Shown here: positions 10,501 through 17,700 of the stretch, in pieces | Numbering within the stretch: the first letter of the stretch is position 1 | Layout: the number at the start of each line of letters is the position of its first letter | Assembly (NCBI GenBank): GCA_963169325.1 | Contig: CAUJEY010000028.1 | Location: forward strand, 1-35,247 | DNA length: 35,247 bases | Source: Bacteroidota bacterium | GTDB taxonomy: Bacteria > Bacteroidota > Bacteroidia > Chitinophagales > Saprospiraceae | Reading direction: 5' to 3' | Made by a program: the position numbers and the translations under genes | The notes under the pieces: model-generated | What the model was told of the DNA's origin: nothing | The model's input: the letters and a program-made list of their open reading frames with translations, nothing else | The model's database searches: none

Positions 10501-11626
10501 TGAGGCTGGAGGCCGTACCCATCATCACTTCGCCGAGGTCGAGTTCGTCAAGGCGGCGGTCGTAGATGCGCACTTCATCGAGGCAGCCGCTCCAGCCGCC
10601 GAGGCCGGTTCGACTGCCGAAGTTCAGTTCGTCGGCAGCAGGCAGCAGGTTCATCGGCGCCAGGCCGATGAGCACGCCGTCGAGGTAAAGCCTGCCTTGC
10701 CCGCCCTCGTAGGTGAGGGCGATGTGGTGCCAGCCGTGTTTTGTGCTGTCGGGGAATGTGGCGGAGAGGAACGGCGCGCCGGTTTCGGAGGTGGCCACCT
10801 CGACGCCTTTGTTGCCGCCGCTGTCCACGGCCCGAAAGTGAAGCGGGAACGGCGCTAAGGCTACCACGCCGGCATCGGCGGTCGCCGAGTCGGTTTTTAT
10901 CCAGAACGCCAACGTCCAGTCGGCGCCGGAAGCGGGCAGGAAGGGCATCGTGGTGGTGTCTTGTTCCGCAAAGGCGCCGTCGGTGGGGCCGAATTTGGCC
11001 GAAAAACCCTGCAACGGTGTGAGCGCCACGAGCACATCGGGCACGGGGCTGCCGCTGCCGGTTTGCACCCAGCCGGTTACAGTGCCATTGGGCACCTGAA
11101 AGCCGATGGCTCTACCCGGCGAGCCTTCACCGTACAGGTTGATGCCGCGCACCTCGTAGTTGTAGGCGATGCCGGCGATGACGTTGAAGTCGTTGTAGGT
11201 ACGGATGTTGTTGCCGACGTTGGCTAAAAAAACGCCGTCACGGTAGATGTTGAAGCCATCGTTGGGCGATGGGCCGAGCGCGTCAATTTCCCAGGTCAAC
11301 TGGATGCGGTCGAGCAAGTCGCCCTGCGTGGCGGTAAGTGCCAGGGCAAAGGGCGGCAGCAGGTAGCGTGCGTAGAAGCCCAGGGAGGACGTTTGCTCCA
11401 GGCCGTCGAGATACCCCACAAAGGTTTGGCCGACGGCCAGCGCCATTTTGTTTTTTTGGCTGCTGAGGCGGGCTTTGCTGCCGTAGTTAAAAAAGGCAGT
11501 GCCGGAGAAACCACTCGTGTCTATGGCCGCTTCAGGCCCGCAGGTGACCTGGGCCGACAAGGGCAGCGCACAAGCGGCCGATATGAATAGAAAAAGTAAA
11601 CGCGTATAAATCAGGCGCATGACCAT
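4550..11626 (-). CDS. Giant T9SS-secreted surface protein A with LamG-like, FN3-like and Ig-like domains
   Basis: 2358 aa. A signal peptide (LLFLFISAACALPLSAQ) follows MVMR, and the second ATG at 11620 is an equally possible start. Visible domains: FN3-like at about 92-175; LamG/concanavalin-A-like at about 205-370 (GWHHIALTYEGGQGRLYLDG) and about 455-620 (YQHLAFTLDTT...GLIDEVALYDT); carboxypeptidase-regulatory-like segments at about 412-445 and 700-780; a long central region with GQSSCPWEPGTANREG at about 1340; an SbsA/Big_5-like Ig domain at about 1630-1730; two GWNWLSF/GWNWIGY repeats at about 1965-2140; and a type A sorting domain in the last 85 residues (FDVQPNPFSRETTLQF...SSGVYMVRLQTEAG). 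The sorting domain predicts T9SS export and surface attachment. LamG domains suggest carbohydrate or protein binding, but the ligand is unknown. It is a close paralogue of 14780-21802. Confidence 0.9.
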   Translation of the reverse strand: MVMRLIYTRLLFLFISAACALPLSAQVTCGPEAAIDTSGFSGTAFFNYGSKARLSSQKNKMALAVGQTFVGYLDGLEQTSSLGFYARYLLPPFALALTATQGDLLDRIQLTWEIDALGPSPNDGFNIYRDGVFLANVGNNIRTYNDFNVIAGIAYNYEVRGINLYGEGSPGRAIGFQVPNGTVTGWVQTGSGSPVPDVLVALTPLQGFSAKFGPTDGAFAEQDTTTMPFLPASGADWTLAFWIKTDSATADAGVVALAPFPLHFRAVDSGGNKGVEVATSETGAPFLSATFPDSTKHGWHHIALTYEGGQGRLYLDGVLIGLAPMNLLPAADELNFGSRTGLGGWSGCLDEVRIYDRRLDELDLGEVMMGTASSLTPNLTHYWKFDEEKGSKSFDILKRHRLYLCGSTFKLDRPNVRTMGKTNQDGYYRIESASYGTGTTFLAEPMKDFYLYRALKFVRSEEDYAELPDFSVTPRATLELWVNSAGPDGEQCVISKRWPGNDFRLLLKQNGLMSELWFYLNGQEHNFGDLGMGYQHLAFTLDTTTTDNELLVTAYKNGVPLGSHTFLGITGNWSDTAEPWYLGARPSGMGRTDYYGGLIDEVALYDTTLSVPAILDHFQNPRDMQAKGLRVYFGINEGNGNRLNNNGSVLLPFGTNLGADWTPFAARQMTTPHIFTPVTRQVTLNPSVTSVDQVDFLDRSAIPVTGFVRYKNTDCFAPNVEILVNGASYSPRIYTDSTGKFIIDFDPGTTAELRPVFEDHVFEPQLWTVSNVNSPIAGILFNDMTTRKVSGQVAGGSKPDCKKSIIKAPAGDAQNQGTVCVVEVRSVDGCLVRAITIDNQEGMFEFLELPPLEQMTVAVIEHSDDNIKTAFQVQGGSTVNLTKADTTIDFTYVAPPEVEISSGLEPVPGCSPEVIVLDKGEYVTVNIRVKETYIATLSDDGICYLDTANIQIINGFADMTLDTAMSGGNLQYKFLVGNPNPSPPYIKTMQVIATSVPAGRIGSLVKQAIVTGVRNKLNTFTTMMPLMPSVILRDPPGDGSSSYIEKTEKVCKTTELSMEVETGVSGSVEIEVAPTIVFVVAPFGVGKVITVDPDFQANIETEVTYQKVTSNSFQTCVSFNNKISTSDGGLIVGGERGGDLYVGEAINLIFGFADKVSFDTCTVDVKQIVEVQPGNFATTFIYSEFNIKNNVIRYLGALAADPNSDSASVANYTESISRWEAIIARNDTLKEKAKLIRNLSFDAGVQYEYSETADTTDTNSDQNGVNTDSKIGTTFGFEFDNVGAKFKIDALVKSSNTWKTENGTEKGLTTGYTLKDDDPGDAFTVDVAMDSIYKTPVFRLRAGQSSCPWEPGTANREGPNLQLGLGSQFTAVNVPANEPAVFNLNLGNLSASNEDWTYGFTAIASNNPDGAIIKLNGQQLNNNTIQYIVPYGTSTPVTLTVERGPVAYEYEGLRVALVSECEMARNFALSLPLAGDTNFFSYIDLGVNFIRPCSEVKINVPEQNWVVITNDTLQPGTKRRITVSGYDLNSPDFQLIRLQYRRSDGTGAWINLPTPTGIYEAYNPKWSGFVTPPNSPDTLLLQPDFTQFIWETAGLADGPYEIHAWAVCTGDASDKPGFSDIIKGRIDREPPSLVGIPQPSDGVYHVGDEISFTFNQHVNCDKLNPVDDVKLFDVTTNSYRDIYTTCFENKIVMDLNPNVANKFLENHILRAELRDIEDLVGNKSTYFPWEFYVDRNELGWLTDSIGITKFENEPKTSIAGIHNRGGYPVPFTILNAPDWVQIVPDQGTLAPNETRPISFIVDSTLAFGHWSDSIVLRTETGQNPFFMGGDEGLPLGVRVVCRPPYGTFNPGLYENSMSLVLKLDVEGVFSTDPEDIAAAYIDDELRGRGHVQYVPQVGAYLAYLTVYGDPGDVLKPVRIEVWDASACQRYGSVVESFTFQPDNVIGIPTNPQIVHTAGLLLREVPISYGWNWLSFNLAFPDNSLTAALASLKQPANDLMKSQTAFSQYSGGWFGSLTNLNNTTMYIYRADVPDTLRMQGTPIDPLTTNIPVVSGWNWIGYVPNYALPINDALSSLPAQIGDVAKSQFAFAQYINPAFGWVGNLKYLSPPNGYQIKLANPGTLTYPPPPSPFGGKNPVQARGEAPPASYWTVNPTQYEHSSTLIGMLRANGSNVTTSNMELGAFAGAEVRGSAQAIYIEPLDAHLFFLTTYANTAGELLRFKLYDDETGTVHDLTETMFFSPDLHQGSIETPVPFEWLTTGTDMSLEDERAFDVQPNPFSRETTLQFVLPKAEEVTLTITDAQGREVLRRPVSAVAGLNTTIWNGRSDTGSWLSSGVYMVRLQTEAGSVSRKVVLQRLP

Positions 11627-11654
11627 GCTTTTTTTGTGTGACTATAATAAAGTA

Positions 11655-11685
11655 GTGACGAGGTGGCTTGCAGTCACCCCGTCAC
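11655..11685 (-). terminator. Hairpin terminator after the 435-aa tail-fibre-like gene
   Basis: An 11-bp stem with one mismatch (GTGACGAGGTG against CACCCCGTCAC) and a 9-nt loop starts 10 bp past the stop codon at 11696. In the minus direction it is followed by a T-rich stretch (TACTTTATTAT). It lies 29 bp before the start of giant gene A, so the two genes may be only partly co-transcribed. Confidence 0.6.
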
Positions 11686-11695
11686 GTACGGGAGC

Positions 11696-13003
11696 TTACT
11701 TCACCCATATCTCTATGGCGCCTACGGCAAATTGTTCATTGTCCTCGCCTTCGTCATTGGAGTAGCCAAAGTACACCCAGAACGGCGACGTGCGCCGGGC
11801 GATCATGGTACCAGTGGTCCATTGGTCCGAGGTATTGGCGGGTACGTTATCAAAGTCGCTGGCAGTCCTGAAAGGGTTATTGTCGTAATTCCAGGTAGCG
11901 GAGTGGTGCTGGGGGTGCCAGTCCCAGGCAATCCGTACTCCACTGCCGGATGAGTTGGTAGCCAAAGCACCAAAGCCGACAGAGGCGCCATCCCCAAAAT
12001 CCCAGTTGCCTATGGCAAAAAACTTGAAGACCACTTTGACATACGTGTAGGAGCCGGGAGGCGCAAATTGCTTTTTGAAGACGTGGTCATTCGTGGCGGG
12101 CTTAAGCACCCAACCGGCGAAATCGCCGTAGTTTATAGATGCTGCGGCTGAGGCTATCCCTCCGGACCATGCACCACCCGTTCCGCTTGTCGGGGCCGAA
12201 ACGAACCACCCCTCATTGCTTCCACCCTCAAAATAGTCCGTATCCACGAGTCTCCAGTCGTTAAGCCCGTTGTACGACAGATTACCATTGTTGTTGATGC
12301 CCACCCCGTTTGCGTTTACGCTACCCGCCACGGTCACGGCGCCCGGCGTGGCAGCCAGCACCTCCGCATTGTTGGCATAAAGGGATACCCTTCCATCGGC
12401 CGTAGAGAACAAGCCGCTGTCTTTGTCGCCGCTGTTGCCATCGAAGGCATAGCCGTTGTTGTTGGCGCCGTTCAGGCCGGGCGCTCCGCCACGGGCTAAA
12501 TAGCCACCCACGGCGACCACGCTGTGCGTAGTGGGCAGGTTGCCGCCAACCACGAGGTTGGTGGCAACGCGGGCGCTGTCGGCGGTTATGGCGCCGCTGC
12601 TGGGAAACTTGTTATTCACGCCGATCAGCGACAGCGCATACGGCGCCGAGGTGAGCAGCACGCGCGGCGTCAACTCAGAAGAGCCTACCGTGACGCCCAG
12701 GTAGTACAATCGGTCAAAGGCCGCCGTGAGCGGGGTAACCGCCCCGAGCACAGCATTGTAGATGCCGCTATTGACCTCTACACCGGCCTGGGTTTCCTGC
12801 CAGACGATAGAGCCGCCGGTCTCCTGGGTATATAATTTGAATGTCAGGCTGTACGTCCCGTCGTCCACGGCCACACCGTTGGATTTTTTCAAAATGCCCT
12901 GAATACTGAGCGTCGGGTTGGTTTGAGCCTGCAAGGTGGTTGTGGCAAAAATACATGCTCCCAAAAAGAGCAGATACGCCAGACGGATGGAAGTGCTTTT
13001 CAT
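11696..13003 (-). CDS. Tail-fibre-like secreted protein (435 aa) with beta-rich C-terminal domain of unknown function
   Basis: Start chosen at 13003, because only this ATG gives a signal peptide (MKSTSIRLAYLLFLGACIF...LQAQ) and the shared leader; the frame extends 50 codons upstream without sense. Domain order: N-terminal domain at about 30-130 (LSIQGILKKSNG, VDDGTYSLTFKLY, YYLGVTVGSSELTPR, LTSAPYALSL), common in Bacteroidota tail-fibre-like proteins; a central module at about 168-215 (RGGAPGLNGANNNGYAF, DSGLFSTADGRVSLYANN); and a C-terminal domain at about 250-435 rich in aromatic residues (VVFKFFAIGNWDFGDGAS, WDWHPQHHS, EIWVK at the end). No T9SS sorting domain is recognised. It is a close sister of the 438-aa protein encoded just upstream. 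The role is probably at the surface or outer envelope; the C-terminal domain was not identified. Confidence 0.85.
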   Translation of the reverse strand: MKSTSIRLAYLLFLGACIFATTTLQAQTNPTLSIQGILKKSNGVAVDDGTYSLTFKLYTQETGGSIVWQETQAGVEVNSGIYNAVLGAVTPLTAAFDRLYYLGVTVGSSELTPRVLLTSAPYALSLIGVNNKFPSSGAITADSARVATNLVVGGNLPTTHSVVAVGGYLARGGAPGLNGANNNGYAFDGNSGDKDSGLFSTADGRVSLYANNAEVLAATPGAVTVAGSVNANGVGINNNGNLSYNGLNDWRLVDTDYFEGGSNEGWFVSAPTSGTGGAWSGGIASAAASINYGDFAGWVLKPATNDHVFKKQFAPPGSYTYVKVVFKFFAIGNWDFGDGASVGFGALATNSSGSGVRIAWDWHPQHHSATWNYDNNPFRTASDFDNVPANTSDQWTTGTMIARRTSPFWVYFGYSNDEGEDNEQFAVGAIEIWVK

Positions 13004-13085
13004 AAGAAATGACCGATTTTGAAATTTTTTTGTTGGCCCAAAGGCGCTGTTTTGTTTGTTTTGAGACACACTATCGTTCGGTTTT

Positions 13086-13117
13086 AGACCTTCCAGGTTT
13101 GACAAACCGGAAGATCT
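13086..13117. repeat. Small hairpin between the two sister tail-fibre-like genes
   Basis: An imperfect stem (AGACCTTCCAGGTTT against AAACCGGAAGATCT, one bulge, 3-nt loop) 24 bp past the stop of the 438-aa gene. The AAACCTGGAAGGTCT sequence looks like a common Bacteroidota intergenic repeat. No T-run follows it on the minus strand, so terminator function is uncertain. Confidence 0.55.
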
Positions 13118-13140
13118 GGATAACTGGTGTGGCGCTACTG

Positions 13141-14457
13141 TCACTTGACCCATATCTCAATACCGCCCACGGCAAAGTTTTCACCGTCCGCGTTTTCATT
13201 ATTGGCATAGCCGAAAAACACCCAGAACGGGCCGGAGTGCCTGCCGATCATTTCGCCCGTTGTCCATTGATCGGAATAATTGTTTGGTATAGGATCAAAA
13301 CTACTGGCTGCACGGAACGGGTTATTATCGTAGTTGTGCGTACCGGAGTGGTACTGTGGATGCCAGTCCCAACCGATCCGGATGTCGGAGCCATTAGGAT
13401 TGTTCGAAAAAGCGGCGAAGCCGGCAGATGCTCCATCCCCAAAATCCCAGTTGCCGATGGCAAAAAACTTGAATACCACCTTGATATAGTTGAACGAACC
13501 GCCCGGGTTGAACTGCTTTTTAAATACCTGGTCATTGTTGCCCGGTCTGATGACCCAGCCGGCTATGTCGCCATAATTGACTGCGGTGGCATCGCCGGCA
13601 ACCGCATTACTCCAAGCGCCGAACGATTGGCCTGCATCCGGGTTGGAGTACTGCCAATCGTTGTCATCGCCACCCTCGAAGTAATCGGCTGCCACCAGGC
13701 GCCAGGTGCCTTGCCCGTTGTACGATACGTTTCCGGTGCTGTTTATGGCTACGCTATTGGCCGACAGGCTTCCGGTGGCAGTCGCTGCACCGGGCGTAGC
13801 AGCCAGCACCTCGGCGTTGTTGGCATACAGGGAAACTTTTCCGTCGGCGGTAGAGAACAGGCCGCTATCCTTGTCGCCGCTGTTCCCCTCAAAGGCATAG
13901 CCGTTGTTGTTGACGCCGTTCAGGCCGGGCGTACCGCCGCGGGCCAAAAAACCGCCGGTGACCACCACGGTGTGTGTAGTGGGAAAATCCGTGCCTACGA
14001 CAAGATTGGTCGCCACACGGGCGCTATCGGCGCGTATAGCCCCACTGCTGGGAAATTTATTGGTCGTACCGACGAGCGACAGCGCATAAGGGGCCGAGGT
14101 AAGCGGGGTACGCGGCATCAGTTCGGTGGAAGAACCGACCGTGACACCGAGGTAGTACATTTGATCGAACGGCAAAGCGTCCAGCGTATTTCCAGTTCTT
14201 CCCAGCGTGGCGCTGTAAATCCCGCTGCTCACTTCGGTAGGCAGGACATCGGTCCACAGCGGGGTACCACCCGTTGCCTGATCGTACAATTTGAAGGTAA
14301 TGGTGTAGGTTCCGTCGTTTACCGCCACACCGCTGGCTTTTTTCAGGAGCCCCTGCACGCTGAGGTTTTTGTCAATTTGTGCATGCACGGTGGAAGCGAA
14401 AAGCGTCAGGAAACCAAAAAGCAGGAAGGACACCCGGAAGGTGACAGACATTTTCAT
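13141..14457 (-). CDS. Tail-fibre-like secreted protein (438 aa), sister of the 435-aa protein
   Basis: The start at 14457 gives MKMSVTFRVSFLLFGFLTLF...VHAQ, a signal peptide; ATG 14451 is also possible. The same three-part layout is present: an N-terminal domain (LSVQGLLKKASGVAVNDG, YYLGVTVGSSTELMPRTP, LTSAPYALSL), a central module (NNNGYAFEGNSGDKDSGLF, VSLYANNAEVLAATPGA), and the aromatic-rich C-terminal domain (YIKVVFKFFAIGNWDFGDG, GWDWHPQYHSGTHNYDNN, ending GIEIWVK). It aligns end to end with the 435-aa product, indicating a tandem duplication. The gene lies 137 bp upstream of its sister and 322 bp downstream of giant gene B, separated from the latter by a strong terminator. It starts a new transcription unit that may run into the sister and giant gene A. 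No catalytic motif was found. Confidence 0.86.
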   Translation of the reverse strand: MKMSVTFRVSFLLFGFLTLFASTVHAQIDKNLSVQGLLKKASGVAVNDGTYTITFKLYDQATGGTPLWTDVLPTEVSSGIYSATLGRTGNTLDALPFDQMYYLGVTVGSSTELMPRTPLTSAPYALSLVGTTNKFPSSGAIRADSARVATNLVVGTDFPTTHTVVVTGGFLARGGTPGLNGVNNNGYAFEGNSGDKDSGLFSTADGKVSLYANNAEVLAATPGAATATGSLSANSVAINSTGNVSYNGQGTWRLVAADYFEGGDDNDWQYSNPDAGQSFGAWSNAVAGDATAVNYGDIAGWVIRPGNNDQVFKKQFNPGGSFNYIKVVFKFFAIGNWDFGDGASAGFAAFSNNPNGSDIRIGWDWHPQYHSGTHNYDNNPFRAASSFDPIPNNYSDQWTTGEMIGRHSGPFWVFFGYANNENADGENFAVGGIEIWVK

Positions 14458-14642
14458 GAGTGGCGTCGATTTAAAAAGATGATTGATTATCTTTCTTCCC
14501 GTGCCAACCCATACGCGCCGAAAGAAAGATGTGCGAATATCTAACTTTTCAAAGCGGCGGCGGTATTATGTTGAAATATAAATAGTGTCAGCCTTACATT
14601 TAGCAGGGGCATGACCTAATGACCTAATAACAGTTACTAACA

Positions 14643-14682
14643 AGAGAGCCTCCAAAGCGAATTTTGCTTCGGAGGCTCTTTT
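14643..14682 (-). terminator. Intrinsic terminator downstream of giant gene B (copy 2)
   Basis: Near-identical to the hairpin at 4257-4297, with the same 7-nt loop (GAATTTT) and the same right arm (GCTTCGGAGGCTCTTTT). The left arm has one internal change (TCCAAAGC for TCCGAAGC), and the outermost A/T base pairs are shortened. It lies about 100 bp past the stop of giant gene B and before the next start at 14457. Confidence 0.85.
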
Positions 14683-14739
14683 GTTATTTTGTGAAAACTC
14701 GTCCGCGCTGCGTCGGGCGCGCTACGTTTGTCATTCCGT
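14683..14739. repeat. Direct repeat, copy 2 (matches 4298-4354)
   Basis: The second copy of the flank that follows the terminator hairpin, differing at a few positions (AAACTCG for AAATTCG, GTCGGGC for GTCTGGC). It supports duplication of a gene-plus-terminator unit or spread of a dispersed repeat that contains the hairpin. Confidence 0.75.
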
Positions 14740-14779
14740 ACGCTTGTCAACCAATTAACCAATCAACCAGTCAACCAAA

Positions 14780-17700
14780 CTACGGCAACCTTTGCAACAC
14801 CACCTTCCCGCTCACACTCCCCGCTTCCGTCTGTAACCGCACCATGTACACGCCCGAACTGAGCCACGAACCCGTATCCGAGCGGCCGTTCCAGATCGTC
14901 GTGTTCGGCCCGGCAACCGCCGAAATCGGCCGGCGCAGCACCTCGCGGCCCTGCGCGTCGGTGATCGTGAGCGTCACTTCTTCCGCCTTCGGCAAAATAA
15001 ATTGCAGCGTCGTTTCGCGGCTGAACGGGTTGGGCTGAACGTCGAATGCCCGTGCGTCTTCCAGGCTCGTTTCCGTGCTGGAGGTCAGCCATTCAAACGG
15101 CACCGGATTTTCGATACTGCCCTGGTGCAGGTCGGGCGAGAAGAACATCGTTTCCGTCAGGTTATGCACCGTGCCGGTCTCATCGTCGTACAGTTTGAAA
15201 CGCAGCAGTTCGCCGGCCGTATTGGCGTAGGTGGTCAGGAAAAACAGGTGTGCGTCTAACGGTTCGATATAAATCGCCTGCGCGGATCCCCGCACTTCGG
15301 GACCGACAAACACGCCCAGTTCCATGTTGCTCGTAGTGGCATTACCGCCGTTGGCGCGCAACATGCCGATCAGGGTGCTGCTATGTTCGTAGAGCGCAGG
15401 GTCTAAAGACCAATGAGGAATGATGAATGATGAATGATGAATATCCGTTTCGTCGCCCCGACTTGCGACGCCACCATCTGTCAGCGGGCTCGGCTTGGGT
15501 GGATACGTCAGCGTACCCGGGTTTGCCAGTTTGATCTGGTAGCCATTGGGCGGCGACAGGTATTTCAAATTGCCCACCCAGCCAAAGGCCGGACTCAGGT
15601 ATTCGGAAAAAGCATATTGGCTTTTGATCAAATCGCCGGCCTGCGCGGGCAGGGAAGCCAGCGCCGTGTTGATCGGCAAGGAATAGTTCGGCACATACCC
15701 GATCCAGTTCCAGCCGGCCACCATCGGAATGTTCGTGGTGGCGGGATTGATCGGCACGCCCTGCATACGTAATGTATCGTTCACGTCGGCACGATAGATG
15801 TACATGGTGGTGTTGTTCAGGTTGTTCAACGAACCGAACCAGCCACCGCTGTACTGCGAAAACGTCGTTTGGCCCTTCATCAGGTCGTTCTGCGGATGGT
15901 GGAGCGAAGCAAGCGCCGCGTTCAGGCTGTTGTCCGGAAATGCCAGGTTGAACGACAGCCAGTTCCAGCCGTAATTGAACGGCACCTCGCGCATCAGCAG
16001 CCCGGCGGTGTGGATCACTTGCGGGTTGGGCAATGTGCCGATCACGTTGTCTGGTTGGAAGGTAAATTGTTCCACCACCGAGCCGTACCGCTCGCACAGC
16101 GAAGCGTCCCAAACTTCTATACGCACAGGCTTGAGCATGTCGCTCGGATCGCCGTAAACGGCTAAATACGCCCTGTACTCATTCAACTGCGGCACGAACT
16201 GCACGTAGGCGCGGCCGCGCAAGTCGTCGTCGATAAATGCGGCGACCATATCCTCTACATCCGCAGAGAAAACACCCTCGATATTGACCTTGAGCACCAT
16301 GGTCATGGAGTTCTCGTACAGGTTCGGATTGAAGGTACCGTAGGGCGGGCGGCACACCACGCGCGCACCGAGGGGCAGCGGTTCGTCGCCGCCCATGAAG
16401 AAGGGATTCAGACCCGTTTCGGTGTGCAGCACCACGGTGTCCCGCCAATTGCCGAAGGCCAGGGTGGAATCCACGTCAAAACTGACCGGCCGGATTTCGT
16501 TGGGCGCCAGGGTACCCTGATTCGGGGTGATATGCATCCAATCGGGCGCCCCGAGGATGGTAAACGGTACCGGGTAGCCGCCCCGGTTGTGGATACTTGC
16601 GACGCCGGTTTTAGGTTCGTTCTCGAACTTGGTGACGCCGAGGCTGTCGGTCAGCCAGGCTAATTCGTTGCGGTCCACGAAGAACTCCCACTTGAAAAAA
16701 GTGCTTTCGTTGCCCGTCAGGTCTTCAATATTGTGTAATTCGGCGCGGAGAATGCGGTTTTCGAAAAACCTGTTGTCGAAGTTCGGGTCGAGTACGATTT
16801 TGTTTTCGAAGCAGGTGACATCAATGTCGATCAACTCATCGGTGGTGGCGTCGTAAAGGCCCACATTATTGGCGTTGAAGATGTCCGCCTGGATCAGTTT
16901 ATCGCAGTTGATATGCTGGTTGAACGTGAACGAGATTTCGTCGCCTACGTGGTACACCCCGTCCGAGGGCTGGGGCGTGCCCACGAGTTTGGGTGGTTCG
17001 CGGTCAATTCTAATTTTGATGATGTCCGAATAACCGGGCCGGTCGGCGGCATCGCCGGAGCAAAGGGCCACGGCGCGGATTTCGTAAGGGCCGTCGGGCA
17101 GGCCGGCGGTTTCCCATTCAAACTGTGTGAAGATTGGACCCAGATCGGCCTTGAGTATGTCCGATACGGGCGTGATGTTTTTCCAGGCGCCGTCGCCGTC
17201 GGCAGGGCGGTACTGCACACGCACGCGTTCGAAATACGCTTCGTTTTTGGTATAGCCCGATGTCGTGATGCGTCGAAGCGTGCCCGGCTGCGCCGGATCG
17301 TCGTTGACGACCACGTAGTTTTGTTCCGGTACATTAATTTGCACCTCGCTACAAGGGCGGATGAAATGCACGTCCAGATCAACGTAGGAAAAGAACTTCG
17401 GATCGTTGTCGAACGGAAGAGACAGTGCCAGATTTCGCTCGAACTCACAATTGGAATACAGCGCCACCCGCAAGCCGGTGTAATCGTATTCCGCCGGTCC
17501 GCGTTCCACGGTAACGGTGACCGGTACGGAGGTGCCGTACGGCACGATCACCAACTGGGTTTCATCAAAGGGTTCACCGTTAAGTTTTATAATGGCCCCA
17601 TCGGGGTTATTGGTGATGATCTCACTGATGCCGTACGTCCAGTCCTCATTGGAGGCACTGAGGTTGCCGAGTCTGAATTTGAAAAAAGCAGGTTTGTTGG

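Larger units (their letters stand above)
14458..14779. other. Gene-free region between giant gene B and the 438-aa gene
   Basis: 322 bp without a credible gene. It contains the leader of the 438-aa gene (TTTAAATCGAC before CTCATGAAA), two ATGACCTA units near 14611-14628, the second terminator copy, the second copy of the shared flank and a short AACCAATTAACC-type run at 14748-14778. Confidence 0.7.

Noticed and set aside
13009-14544. 511-codon plus-strand frame opposite the 438-aa gene
   Set aside because: It is antisense to a gene with a signal peptide and a close paralogue. Its product has no domain, and the frame is an effect of codon bias.
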